The position numbers and the translations under genes were made by a program. A DNA stretch of 29,485 nt, taken from IMG/VR virus record IMGVR_UViG_3300047560_000516, positions 1-29,485 of that record; one strand, given 5' to 3'. Below are positions 1-7,640 of the stretch, piece after piece. The notes under the pieces are model-generated. The model was given only the letters and a program-made list of their open reading frames with translations. It was not told the DNA's origin and did no database searches. The stretch is from a virus. The stretch's first letter is position 1. Each line of letters opens with the position of its first letter.

Positions 1-1482
1 ATATGTAAGTTTTTCAATGTCAAACGGGTAGTTAGCTTCCTTATAGAAAGTCTTGCGTTGCGTTAAATGTCGTTTAGCGAATTTACAGGAACTCGTAATA
101 TCCCAGATTTGTACAAAGTCCTTATCTTCTGCCTTTCTAATACCTCGTCCAATAGATTGGATAACTCGAACAAAGCTCTTTCCGGGTTCCACAAGAACCA
201 GATTGAAAATCCGAGGAATATTAATACCCACAGCGGCCACACCATAAGTCGCCACAATAACCTTGTTAGTAGCTGTAGCCACTTCATCATACTGTTCCTT
301 TCTGTCTTTCATATCAGTTTCACCAGAAACAAAACTAACTTCATAGTCTTGTTTCGACAATTCAAACGCAGTGCTTAGTCTAGTTTGAATCTCTTTACCG
401 GCACTAACTCTATCTACTAGAATCAATGTGTTGCCGGTATCTTTAATCTTTTCGAGTAAATGACAAATCGTTGTCATACGGTCATCATTCTCTAATAGGT
501 ACTTCAATTCAGTTTGGTAGTTACTGAATTCTACTTTATCTTGTAGCTGGACAATGTTAACGTGACATTGTGCCAACACACCCATCTCTTGTAATGTACT
601 AGCGGCAAGTTTATTAATAACATTACCCAGAGACACATACAACGATTGTGCTTCAAAGATTGCTTTAGGTATAGTACCAGTAAGTCCCCAACGAATCGGG
701 ATGTTAGCCATAACACCGGTCAACAACTCTTTCAACACTTCTGCCTTTGCCATGTGTACTTCATCGACCATGACGCAAACAACATCTTCTAAGAAATCAA
801 CAATCGATACTTCCGCTTCACCTGACTTAGTATTCTTCAACATGTTACCTAGACTTTGCCAGGTACAGATTGTATGTGTCTTGCCGTATTCTTTTCTATC
901 ACCAAAATAAACACCAACGTCAAGACCTAAGTTGATATAGTCTGCTTCAGTTTGTACAACTAAACTCTTGTTAGGTACGATGACAATACTACGTCCATAC
1001 GATTCTATACTATACGATAGTGCGGCTGTTATAAGAGTCTTGCCTGCGCCTGTTGCAATCTCTTGAATTGATTGTGGGTTTGTTAGAAACTGGTTAATGA
1101 TTTCAATTTGATAGTCACGCAATACAACTGGCTTACCCTCCATCGGGTGTTTAGCTGGCCATACTTTGTGTGCAAATGTTTCTTCTGTTACTTCGTTAAA
1201 GTTAAACGTAGTTGAATACTCACGCAAGTCTTCCAATTCAATATCATAACCTGCTTGGTCAAGCAAGGGAAGAATCTGAGGTAGTAGATTAACGTAAGTG
1301 CTACCACCTAAGCTAAAGAAACTAATCTTGCCGTTCCAACGACCTAATCGGACACTTGGCAAATATCTTGCACCAGGCTTCTCGTACTCGAACATCTTCA
1401 TCAATGCTTTGCGGTCACCTAGTTCTAGACCCTCAATCTTTACATTGACTTCGTCCCTAATTATTAGTTTACATTCTTTCAT
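1..1482 (-). CDS. uvsW: UvsW-like SF2 DNA/RNA helicase, 3' end cut by window edge
   Basis: Recombination helicase that in T4 remodels branched DNA and R-loops and helps switch origin-dependent to recombination-dependent replication. The frame is open from the ATG at 1482 to the window edge, about 494 codons against about 503 residues in T4, so only the last few residues are missing. Visible motifs are the Walker A stretch IATGAGKT (minus strand near 1050), the DEVH box (near 765), the SWI/SNF-like 'LTGTIPK' motif III (near 675), and the C-terminal motif VI 'QSIGRGIRK' (near 155). The N-terminal part before Walker A matches the UvsW substrate-recognition region in position. The ATG overlaps the stop of the upstream gene as ATGA, so the two are probably translated together. 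I am confident of the family; the T4 role is inferred by homology. Confidence 0.9.
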   Translation of the reverse strand, partial: MKECKLIIRDEVNVKIEGLELGDRKALMKMFEYEKPGARYLPSVRLGRWNGKISFFSLGGSTYVNLLPQILPLLDQAGYDIELEDLREYSTTFNFNEVTEETFAHKVWPAKHPMEGKPVVLRDYQIEIINQFLTNPQSIQEIATGAGKTLITAALSYSIESYGRSIVIVPNKSLVVQTEADYINLGLDVGVYFGDRKEYGKTHTICTWQSLGNMLKNTKSGEAEVSIVDFLEDVVCVMVDEVHMAKAEVLKELLTGVMANIPIRWGLTGTIPKAIFEAQSLYVSLGNVINKLAASTLQEMGVLAQCHVNIVQLQDKVEFSNYQTELKYLLENDDRMTTICHLLEKIKDTGNTLILVDRVSAGKEIQTRLSTAFELSKQDYEVSFVSGETDMKDRKEQYDEVATATNKVIVATYGVAAVGINIPRIFNLVLVEPGKSFVRVIQSIGRGIRKAEDKDFVQIWDITSSCKFAKRHLTQRKTFYKEANYPFDIEKLTY

Positions 1483-2537
1483 TTAATATCTATTGGTTTG
1501 TTGTTTGTAAGAGTCACTGTTTTTAATACTCCTAATCGTTCTCTAGAACGTTCTTTTGGTACCCATATGTTAGTGTATATTGCCACCGGCAACTTGTACT
1601 CATGTGACTTTATTGATTTAAGGTCAGACTTTCTATCAATCACTTTGCATGTAATTCCAGCAGCCACTAATTCATCTTCTAACTTTTTAGTATTGATTCT
1701 AGTGTGTGACATTGATTCAGTAATAATAGCATAGTCACATTGAATTGCTTTGAGTGATTCAACAATCGAGGGCACATCGTGCATGTCTAATTGAGGTGCT
1801 ATGCTTTTTGCAAACTGAATCAGTTTGTAGTCAATTGAGTTATGTTGCAGGGCTTCGACTACCGAATCATCGATATCGATTCCATATTCGATTACCCTAC
1901 ATATTGAATTCAAATCTAGTGAGAACTCTAAACCCTCAATAGCTTCGGCTAGTGCGTTATTGATACCAGCAATCAGCAAATTGCCGTTAGTGTAGCATAG
2001 AGTTGGGTTCCATATCTTTGCAGATTCGTACTCTATAAGGGTATTTATTATCTCAGTAGTCTTTTCACAGAAATGCAAGTTATCATAATGCTTACTGGTC
2101 ATATTGATAAAGTGCTTCAACGTTTCTTCGCACACCGGTGCAGACCAAATCTTGTTTTCTTTATTCCAATCTAATCTCAACGATGTTGACCTGAACTCGT
2201 TTACAAAATCTTTTTTGAACGGGCTACGCAATGTAACAATGTCATCTTCTATAGTGACAAATGCATGAGTAAACTCGGGCAAACTGTTCACTACCTCAGA
2301 TGTCCATGGCAACTGAACCATGTCGTTAGCATCCAATTCTTTCTTTCTAAGTTGCTTTGCATAACGCAAAACAATCTTATCCAAAAGTTCAGATTGATTA
2401 CTGGTGACTGGTTTACTATTACTAATCTGTATAGTTTGTAGGTTGTTTAGGAATCGTTTATCATAAGTTCCTAGACTGAGATTATGTAATATAAAGTAAA
2501 TTAATTGTTCCTTCGTTGTCGGCTTCACTTTTGTCAT
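1479..2537 (-). CDS. Uncharacterised protein with HARP-like segment, coupled to uvsW
   Basis: About 352 residues, no recognised full-length family. Residues about 95-130 (SPFKKDFVNEF ... LDWNKENKIWSAPV) have the spacing of hydrophobics and the W..E.KIW.AP pattern seen in HARP domains of SNF2 helicases such as SMARCAL1, which bind branched DNA. The C-terminal 100 residues (DYAIITESMSHTR ... CKVIDR ... VAIYTNIW) look like an alternating beta/alpha fold, possibly a degenerate RecA-like lobe; no Walker motifs are visible. I chose the ATG at 2537, not the in-frame TTG at 2585, because the TTG lies in the T-tail of a terminator and upstream of a good promoter whose -10 ends 6 nt before the ATG. ATGA overlap with uvsW suggests a helicase accessory factor (inference). 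Confidence 0.6.
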   Translation of the reverse strand: MTKVKPTTKEQLIYFILHNLSLGTYDKRFLNNLQTIQISNSKPVTSNQSELLDKIVLRYAKQLRKKELDANDMVQLPWTSEVVNSLPEFTHAFVTIEDDIVTLRSPFKKDFVNEFRSTSLRLDWNKENKIWSAPVCEETLKHFINMTSKHYDNLHFCEKTTEIINTLIEYESAKIWNPTLCYTNGNLLIAGINNALAEAIEGLEFSLDLNSICRVIEYGIDIDDSVVEALQHNSIDYKLIQFAKSIAPQLDMHDVPSIVESLKAIQCDYAIITESMSHTRINTKKLEDELVAAGITCKVIDRKSDLKSIKSHEYKLPVAIYTNIWVPKERSRERLGVLKTVTLTNNKPIDIK

Positions 2538-2543
2538 TCTGCT

Positions 2544-2573
2544 AGTATAATACTTATGACTATCAGAAGTCAA
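2544..2573 (-). promoter_or_regulatory. Sigma70-type promoter, predicted leaderless, for the 1479-2537 gene
   Basis: Minus-strand TTGACT (2573-2568), 18-bp spacer, TATACT (2549-2544). Only 6 nt separate the -10 box from the ATG at 2537, so transcription would start at or beside the start codon. It lies directly after a terminator. Confidence 0.65.
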
Positions 2574-2583
2574 CACTTGAGGC

Positions 2584-2607
2584 AAAAAAAGGGGACCTAA
2601 GTCCCCA
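2584..2607 (-). terminator. Rho-independent terminator
   Basis: On the minus strand an inverted repeat GGGGAC-TTAG-GTCCCC (loop counted as 4 nt) is followed by seven T residues. It lies 15 nt after the stop of the 2622-2855 gene and just before the promoter of the next gene, so it closes the operon that starts at 4394. Confidence 0.9.
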
Positions 2608-2621
2608 TAAAGCGTGTGAAA

Positions 2622-2855
2622 TTAATAATGAATGGAACCTAATACTGTAACACCTCTGTTAATCTTGTTGCAGTTGCCGCAATGACGATATTGGTACAAC
2701 GCTTTACGCTTAGTAGCTAGGAATACATTCTCATGTACGCCTTGTTGCGGATCGCCCCACATCGTCCAATTGTGGATTCCTAAACGACACCAAACACTTT
2801 TCATAAGAGGGGCCTCGTCCTTTAGAACCCTGAATGTATTTTCTTTTTCATTCAT
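2622..2855 (-). CDS. Small zinc-binding-like protein, DUF1660-type
   Basis: 77 residues. It contains C-R-L-G-I-H-N-W followed about 30 residues later by R-H-C-G-N-C, a pair of Cys/His knuckles with the spacing typical of small phage DUF1660-type proteins that open with C.LGHHDW and end with C..CGK. A zinc-binding role is inferred; no function is established for the family that I can name. The ATG at 2855 overlaps the stop of the upstream membrane protein (ATGA), and a strong terminator follows. It is the last gene of the 4394-2622 operon. Confidence 0.5.
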   Translation of the reverse strand: MNEKENTFRVLKDEAPLMKSVWCRLGIHNWTMWGDPQQGVHENVFLATKRKALYQYRHCGNCNKINRGVTVLGSIHY

Positions 2856-3187
2856 CGCTTCAATTCTTCAAATACTCGCTCACGTTCAACCAAGAAACAT
2901 TCAAACGCTGCCTTGACAATGTTGTAAACGAACGTGAACACTGCAAGCCAGAAATAGGATCCTGCGATAATACCAACTGTAGGTTTATCATCAATCAACC
3001 AAGCAGATAGCAATATTGTCACTAAACCTGCAATCAATGAGAGAATAAGAAACCCGCAGATAGCAAAGATTGAATCAGGCGCACCCTTCTTCAATTCGTA
3101 TCTGAATGTTTCAGCGAGGTTAAAACAACCACCGAACATTCTCATAAAGCACCATTTGAAAAATGCTAGGTACATCCCGACGTTCAT
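2852..3187 (-). CDS. Small membrane protein, two predicted transmembrane segments
   Basis: 111 residues starting MNVGMYLAFFKW. Two hydrophobic stretches can be seen: about residues 38-64 (SIFAICGFLILSLIAGLVTI...) and about 73-96 (VGIIAGSYFWLAVFTFVYNI...), followed by a charged tail ERERVFEELKR. Probably an inner-membrane protein. The ATG at 3187 was chosen because it overlaps the upstream stop (ATGA), the same arrangement as its neighbours; the longer frame to 3259 runs inside the upstream gene and begins with a low-complexity Ser/Asn stretch. No recognised family. Superinfection or lysis-timing roles are possible, but nothing in the sequence decides this. Confidence 0.6.
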   Translation of the reverse strand: MNVGMYLAFFKWCFMRMFGGCFNLAETFRYELKKGAPDSIFAICGFLILSLIAGLVTILLSAWLIDDKPTVGIIAGSYFWLAVFTFVYNIVKAAFECFLVERERVFEELKR

Positions 3188-3390
3188 ACTGTCTCCGTTA
3201 GTGTGGGAATCATTGCTACTGCTTGAGAAAACGCACGTAACCCGTCTACTGTTTGACACTCGGCTACAATCGTGCCCTTACTGTTATGAATGTAAAATCC
3301 ATTAGTAAGGACACTTACTTTGTATCCATAGTTCAGTAAGTCTTGCTCCCAGCTTCGGAAGCTACGAATCAATTCACTTTCTTTCATCAT
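3184..3390 (-). CDS. Small uncharacterised protein
   Basis: 68 residues from the ATG at 3390 (MMKESELIRSFRSWEQDLL), which overlaps the TGA of the upstream ATPase. The predicted fold is one helix followed by a short beta meander (YKVSVLTNGFYIHNSKGTIVAEC) and a final helix. Not recognised. The tight overlaps on both sides place it in an operon with the ATPase and the membrane protein. Confidence 0.55.
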   Translation of the reverse strand: MMKESELIRSFRSWEQDLLNYGYKVSVLTNGFYIHNSKGTIVAECQTVDGLRAFSQAVAMIPTLTETV

Positions 3391-4394
3391 GCACCTTTCA
3401 TACAAGTTGCTTTAGCCAACTCACGCCAGTTGCCCGAAATCTTAACGAGGTCAGCAACTTTCAAACACATACGCAAAGACACCTCACGCAATTTGTTGTG
3501 ATTGTCAGTGATAAATTGCATCACTTCGTCAGTTTGTTCCTGAGTAAAGTCATAGTCAGCAAACAAACCACCGTCAGCATCGCGGTGAACTTGCTTGATA
3601 CGCAAGAGTTTGTCACGCTCGGTGTCAACAGTCAGATCCAAGAAGTGACTACGACTTTGCAAAGCATCCAAGTGAGGTGTCATCTTGCTTTGCTTTTTAG
3701 TGTCAAATGTTTTGTTTGTAATGAAAATGATTGAACCATTAAAGTTGAAAGTGTTAGGCACACCCTCGTCACGCAACAAACGTGAATCTTTGTTCCAAGA
3801 GATACGGCGAGTCTTGCCTGAATCGAGAGCACCTTTCAACACGTTAACAGCGTCTTGGTCATCCCAAATATCACAGTCATCAAATACGAGAACGTTTTTA
3901 GCGTCACTGAATTTGTAAAGTTTTGCGAACAAGCCGATGCCTGACATTGCACCTTTGACAATTTCAAAGCGAGGACGCTTGCCTGCAATCTTGTCAAACA
4001 TTGAGGCTTTTTCCATTTGTGTGATAACACCATGTGACTTACCGATACCTGCAGGACCTGTCACAATCATAGCACGAATGTCACCTGCGATACAGGCACG
4101 AGACATTTCATCAAGCACTGCGAAACGACTAGCAATGCGATCCATTGCCTCAGTTTCAGATTCGACAACTTTTTCTTCAACAACAGGTGTATCACCCGAA
4201 ACGAATTGCAAGCAATCGTGGGTGTCTACATTGATACGAATTTCTGAACTACGACCGGGGAACTGACCCTCGTTACGAACTGTAACGAAACCACCTTTAG
4301 CACCAAGTTGGTAACCTTTCACGAGGGTGAAAACTTTGTCGTTTACCGGGGTGTTACGATATGTACCTGAAGTGATGCGAACTGTGCTAGTCAT
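3387..4394 (-). CDS. P-loop AAA-type ATPase, phage-encoded
   Basis: 335 residues. The N-terminal 75 residues look like a beta-rich domain. It is followed by an ATPase core with Walker A GPAGIGKS (about residues 113-120), Walker B VLVFDD (about 168-173), an 'IIFITNK' sensor-1-like segment and a C-terminal helical lid. It resembles phage AAA proteins that act as helicase or protease-like remodellers, but no specific partner can be named. The start has AGGAG about 6 nt upstream and a consensus promoter. It heads an operon that continues through three small genes. It is a different family from the MoxR ATPase at 25.4 kb. Confidence 0.75.
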   Translation of the reverse strand: MTSTVRITSGTYRNTPVNDKVFTLVKGYQLGAKGGFVTVRNEGQFPGRSSEIRINVDTHDCLQFVSGDTPVVEEKVVESETEAMDRIASRFAVLDEMSRACIAGDIRAMIVTGPAGIGKSHGVITQMEKASMFDKIAGKRPRFEIVKGAMSGIGLFAKLYKFSDAKNVLVFDDCDIWDDQDAVNVLKGALDSGKTRRISWNKDSRLLRDEGVPNTFNFNGSIIFITNKTFDTKKQSKMTPHLDALQSRSHFLDLTVDTERDKLLRIKQVHRDADGGLFADYDFTQEQTDEVMQFITDNHNKLREVSLRMCLKVADLVKISGNWRELAKATCMKGA

Positions 4395-4426
4395 TTTTTC
4401 TCCTGTGTTTCAAACTCAATACAAGT

Positions 4427-4455
4427 ATTATAGCAGATACCTGAATTATTGTCAA
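4427..4455 (-). promoter_or_regulatory. Consensus sigma70 promoter for the ATPase operon
   Basis: Minus-strand TTGACA (4455-4450), 17-bp spacer, TATAAT (4432-4427): a perfect match to consensus. The spacer starts with ATAATTC, shared with the promoter at 24905-24933. A leader of about 25 nt with AGGAG precedes the ATG at 4394. Confidence 0.9.
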
Positions 4456-4483
4456 ATTTCGGGTATCTGCAAAAGGTAATACT

Positions 4484-4726
4484 TTATTCTACGAAAGTAA
4501 CACTTTCAAAGTTGTTTTGCTTGCAAATGCGCTGGGCATGTGCTTGAACGATGCTGGGATCGACCTGAACAGTATCAAAATCATAAGTAACTAGAGCAGT
4601 CTTAGTAGTTACTTTTGGATTGTCGCTTGCTAGAATTCGCAAGCATACAATTTCATCACTGTAGGGCTTCTTTTTGAAAACAACTTTGACAAACATCTTA
4701 GACACTGCAACAGAATTGAATTTCAT
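4484..4726 (-). CDS. Small uncharacterised protein
   Basis: 80 residues, MKFNSVAVSKMFVKVVFKKK at the N-terminus, rich in alternating beta-type residues, ending in a helix and strand (VQAHAQRICKQNNFESVTFVE). No cysteine motif, signal peptide or membrane segment. Not recognised. It has its own consensus promoter and about 30 nt of leader with GAGAG before the ATG. The consensus ATPase promoter lies immediately downstream, so this is likely a single-gene early transcript. Confidence 0.6.
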   Translation of the reverse strand: MKFNSVAVSKMFVKVVFKKKPYSDEIVCLRILASDNPKVTTKTALVTYDFDTVQVDPSIVQAHAQRICKQNNFESVTFVE

Positions 4727-4757
4727 ACTAGGCTCTCTTTCAAGTGATTAAGTATGT

Positions 4758-4786
4758 ATTATATACCCAAACTGATTTATTGTCAA
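4758..4786 (-). promoter_or_regulatory. Consensus sigma70 promoter for the 4484-4726 gene
   Basis: Minus-strand TTGACA (4786-4781), 17 bp, TATAAT (4763-4758). The TGA inside the -35 hexamer (4785-4783) is also the stop codon of the upstream gene. The spacer begins ATAAATC, shared with other promoters in this window. Confidence 0.9.
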
Positions 4787-5619
4787 CCTCTGACGATATC
4801 CCAGTCACTGAGTATGAAGTGGTCGAACTCATCCAATCTACGTCTAGTGAATGTGCCCTTGATTGTCATTTGAGATTCGCTAGTAAAGATATGGTCCCAG
4901 AGGTGCTTCAACTGGTTCTTTCTCTCAACGGATATCATTACGCCTGCATCAAGTTTCGAATCCTTAAACCAATATTGAACCTGGTCTACATTCTTAGTCT
5001 TGCGATGGATGCTTTTGATTGGGTGCAACTCAGTAGATAGTTGCAATGTATAGGGCTTGTGGCTCCTATTCATTTCATCAAAGTTTTGATCCGTCTTAAG
5101 TTGTGATTTAATACTATCCAAGTCTGTATCATACTGGTGGAAGATAGGTAAGTAATATGCCATACCCATCATATTTTCTTTGAAGACTGTTCCATCACTG
5201 TGGACAAGTTTATTCAGGTCTTCTCTGAATGGTGACATTCTTTCAGTAGAACCTTTTAGTTTCATCATCATAATCTTCTGACTGTAGTATTTTCGAATCT
5301 CTGCTGCCTTCTCTCTGTCAGCATCAGTTACTTTTCGAAACAACGATTGATCCAACATCTTGTAATAAGAGTTATCACCTTCTTCTTTCAATCGGTTCAT
5401 AGTTGCTGACAATGAAATGATATCTTCTTCAGATTCAATCACTTGATACTTCTTCACTTGCGGATTGCTTAATGTAACCCAGTCATCGAATCCAGAACCT
5501 GATGCACCTATGGTGATATTTGAAAATGGTTGTGAAGACAACGGTGAAAGTGTGATAGTGTTGTTTGGCATGTTTCTTCCAGTTAGTTGTAAAAAGCCTC
5601 GGCCTTTAAAATTAGACAT
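4783..5619 (-). CDS. Uncharacterised phage protein, 278 residues
   Basis: Begins MSNFKGRGFLQLTGRN. A Ser/Thr/Pro-rich region (residues 18-50) is followed by a mainly helical charged region with SQKIMMMKLKGSTERMSPFREDLN and a C-terminal basic stretch. No membrane segment, signal peptide or catalytic motif recognised. The ATG at 5619 was chosen over the in-frame TTG at 5634, which lies inside the promoter. Its -10 box ends 5 nt before the ATG, predicting a leaderless message. Its TGA stop lies inside the -35 box of the next promoter. Confidence 0.6.
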   Translation of the reverse strand: MSNFKGRGFLQLTGRNMPNNTITLSPLSSQPFSNITIGASGSGFDDWVTLSNPQVKKYQVIESEEDIISLSATMNRLKEEGDNSYYKMLDQSLFRKVTDADREKAAEIRKYYSQKIMMMKLKGSTERMSPFREDLNKLVHSDGTVFKENMMGMAYYLPIFHQYDTDLDSIKSQLKTDQNFDEMNRSHKPYTLQLSTELHPIKSIHRKTKNVDQVQYWFKDSKLDAGVMISVERKNQLKHLWDHIFTSESQMTIKGTFTRRRLDEFDHFILSDWDIVRG

Positions 5620-5624
5620 GCTAT

Positions 5625-5660
5625 ATAATAACAAAACCTCGTACTGTTGTCAATACGAGG
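5625..5660 (-). promoter_or_regulatory. Promoter overlapping a terminator-like hairpin
   Basis: On the minus strand TTGACA (5653-5648), 17 bp, TATTAT (5630-5625). The same DNA holds an inverted repeat CCTCGTA / TACGAGG (5660-5654 and 5643-5637) whose loop contains the -35 hexamer, and the 3' arm is followed by TTTTGTTATTAT. It can therefore terminate uvsY transcripts and start the next gene. The ATG at 5619 lies 5 nt after the -10. Confidence 0.7.
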
Positions 5661-5666
5661 TCTATG

Positions 5667-6125
5667 TTAAAGGGTAATATCTTCCATTCCAGCTGTCCGT
5701 AATCGAACTATGTGACCCATTTGCCATTGTTTGGCGTCAAGTCCTTTTAAGATACCCAACCAACGATTTCGCAGCAATGCTACTTCGTTGATTAGTGTCT
5801 CATAATCAATTACTTCCTGCTCACCGTCAACATACTTTTCAGCGTCACGTGACGTAAGCGCACGATTGTATGCTTCCAGATACTTTTGGAAGTGCTTCCT
5901 ACGAATCTTACGTAGTTGAATATTAAGATGGTTCAATACTGCCTCAATTTCTTGTAGCTGATTGAAACGATGCTCAGTCACACCGGGCAATGCCGCAATG
6001 TTCTTTTCTACATTACCCCAAATCTTCACATCCTGTTTGGCAGAGTTTAGTTCTGCTTCATAGTGTGCTACAAAATCGGGTAGTCTACTGATATCGTTAC
6101 TGACTATTGTTAACCAATTTGCCAT
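5667..6125 (-). CDS. uvsY: Probable UvsY recombination mediator
   Basis: 152 residues, all-helical, against 137 in T4. T4 UvsY loads UvsX onto gp32-covered single-stranded DNA. The C-terminal 40 residues (RNRWLGILKGLDAKQWQMGHIVRLRTAGMED) carry the pattern of the UvsY C-terminus: a W..IL helix, then a short 'R/KG-F-IK-I...F..G'-like segment. The basic central stretch QLRKIRRKHFQKYLEAYNRAL would suit DNA binding. It lies in one run with uvsX (two small genes between) and gp32, the expected partners. The start codon follows directly on the upstream stop (TAA ATG). Similarity is by eye, so the call is likely but not certain. Confidence 0.65.
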   Translation of the reverse strand: MANWLTIVSNDISRLPDFVAHYEAELNSAKQDVKIWGNVEKNIAALPGVTEHRFNQLQEIEAVLNHLNIQLRKIRRKHFQKYLEAYNRALTSRDAEKYVDGEQEVIDYETLINEVALLRNRWLGILKGLDAKQWQMGHIVRLRTAGMEDITL

Positions 6126-6374
6126 TTAGTCCCATTCTTCGTCTTGGTCTTCGTCTTCGTATTCTTCGTATTCTTCTTCTTGGAAATGTTCGTCAGCATA
6201 ATCTTTCAATGCCTTAGAGATATCCTTATCTCTAAATGCTTCTTTGATTTCTTCAACTTCATGGTTGTTTTCAATCAAATAAGTGACTAACGATTCTGCC
6301 GCATCACCGCGGTCATTGAAATCGATATGCTCACGCAACAATTCCCAAACTTCTGATACTGTATCTAAACTCAT
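6126..6374 (-). CDS. Small acidic protein with poly-Glu/Asp C-terminus
   Basis: 82 residues from MSLDTVSEVWELLREHI. The body is helical (WELLREHIDFNDRGDAAESLVTYLIENNHEVEEIKEAF) and the last 18 residues are almost all Glu, Asp and Tyr (EEEYEEYEDEDQDEEWD). The ATG at 6374 has GGAGAG about 8 nt upstream and lies 4 nt after the preceding stop. Acidic tails of this kind occur on proteins that compete with nucleic acid for a basic groove, as in the T4 gp32 tail. Placed between uvsX and uvsY, it could bind one of them. Function is unknown; the placement argument is inference. Confidence 0.65.
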   Translation of the reverse strand: MSLDTVSEVWELLREHIDFNDRGDAAESLVTYLIENNHEVEEIKEAFRDKDISKALKDYADEHFQEEEYEEYEDEDQDEEWD

Positions 6375-6378
6375 GGTA

Positions 6379-6552
6379 TTACTCTCCAAGTTTAGCTTTT
6401 ATTTGCCTAACTAATTCTTTGCCTAAGTCAGCATAGAATTGTTCTTCTGTAATGCCAATTGGTTGTTTTGCCGCATCTACTGCAATAGTACCTTGGAACT
6501 CTGCTTTAGTACCGAACTGGTCTTCAACCAATTCAACGTTAGTGATAATCAT
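6379..6552 (-). CDS. Small uncharacterised protein between uvsX and uvsY
   Basis: 57 residues: MIITNVELVEDQFGTKAEFQ at the N-terminus, then a strand, and a C-terminal amphipathic helix ending VRQIKAKLGE. The ATG at 6552 overlaps the TGA of uvsX (ATGA) and the stop is 4 nt before the next ATG, so it is clearly part of the operon. No motif recognised. It is easily missed because of its length. Confidence 0.65.
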   Translation of the reverse strand: MIITNVELVEDQFGTKAEFQGTIAVDAAKQPIGITEEQFYADLGKELVRQIKAKLGE

Positions 6553-7640
6553 TCTGTAGTGTCTCCTTCATCAGTGGTTTCTACAGTATTACTTATCTCA
6601 GTCTTGTCATTTCTTAGTGGGAAGTCTTTCATCACGGTATCCAAACAACCATCAGTGTTTGCTTCCCATGCTTTGCGGAACTTCTTAATGACTTCACCAT
6701 CAACTGTTGTATAGACTAGACTGTTGCCTTCTTTCTTTAGAAGTTCAGCCTTTTCAATCATATCAGTTAATCCAGAGTATGGGCTCATACCTGTCTTGTA
6801 AGGAATCTTTACTTGCACACCCTCGAAAGGTTTTGCATAGCGAGTTTTCATAATCTTACAACCAGCACGAATACCATTTACTTCTGATACTTTGTTACCG
6901 TCTTCGTCTTCTTTCAACTTCATCTTCTTCATTGCAACAACGATTGACGATGCGTAGATGAAACCTTGACCACCAGAGATTTTGTCATCAGGGTCAAACA
7001 TATCTTGTGAGGCATAAGTGTGATTAGTAGCAACTAAGCCGATGCCTAGACTACCAAACATGTTAACGCAGTTACGAACAAGTGCTGTTAGTGCTTTAGG
7101 CTTACGACCCATGTCACCTTTCAAGTCACCTGCATCAAACTGATTAACGTCTGTTGGTGTCAATAGCATACCCAATGAATCGATGATGAATAGAACTTTA
7201 GGTCTATCTTCAACGGGCAATGCTTTATAATCAGTAACGAACTTACTGATTGTCTTGGCTACGTCATCAATCATAGCCATGTTTAGTTTTAGTAATTTTG
7301 ATTCATCAGTATCAACACCGAGATTATGCAACCAATCTTCGTCCAAAGCATTCTCGGAGTCGATGAGGATAACAAATATCCCTTGTTCTTGTGCGTGTTT
7401 AACAAGGTTACCTGAACAAATGTAACTCTTGCCCGCACCGCTTTCTCCAGCGAATACAGTAACTTTACCAAGAGGTACACCCTTATTAAAGTCACCACTG
7501 ATAAGATAGTTAAGAGCATAATTACCTGTGCTGATCCAATCAGTAGGGTCATTAAATCCAACGCTCAATCCTTCAATAGATTTTGTAATGTCCTTGCGGA
7601 ACTTGCTTATATCAAATGGTTTTCCCAATTTTATCTCCAA
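6549..7640 (-). CDS. uvsX: UvsX RecA-like recombinase
   Basis: 363 residues (T4: about 391). ATP-dependent strand-exchange protein that forms filaments on single-stranded DNA for phage recombination, repair and recombination-dependent replication. Walker A GESGAGKS at about 65-72, Walker B VLFIIDS at about 149-155, a second acidic strand ILIDSENALDEDWL, and L2-type segment DPDDKISGGQGFIYASS. The C-terminus is short, acidic and Thr-rich. The start appears to be TTG at 7640: the frame is closed upstream (TGA) and no ATG occurs before conserved sequence; GGGA lies about 7 nt before it. It overlaps the preceding gene by 29 nt. Use of TTG may lower its translation relative to the neighbours. Confidence 0.93.
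   Translation of the reverse strand: MEIKLGKPFDISKFRKDITKSIEGLSVGFNDPTDWISTGNYALNYLISGDFNKGVPLGKVTVFAGESGAGKSYICSGNLVKHAQEQGIFVILIDSENALDEDWLHNLGVDTDESKLLKLNMAMIDDVAKTISKFVTDYKALPVEDRPKVLFIIDSLGMLLTPTDVNQFDAGDLKGDMGRKPKALTALVRNCVNMFGSLGIGLVATNHTYASQDMFDPDDKISGGQGFIYASSIVVAMKKMKLKEDEDGNKVSEVNGIRAGCKIMKTRYAKPFEGVQVKIPYKTGMSPYSGLTDMIEKAELLKKEGNSLVYTTVDGEVIKKFRKAWEANTDGCLDTVMKDFPLRNDKTEISNTVETTDEGDTTE

Noticed and set aside
67-378. 103-codon plus-strand frame at the window start
   Set aside because: Antisense of uvsW, which is continuous over the region with all helicase motifs.
2538-2585. In-frame TTG at 2585 as start of the HARP-like gene
   Set aside because: It lies in the T-tail of the terminator and upstream of the promoter; the ATG at 2537 fits the transcription start.
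3937-4266. 109-codon plus-strand frame opposite the ATPase
   Set aside because: Antisense to the Walker motif region; no promoter or ribosome site.
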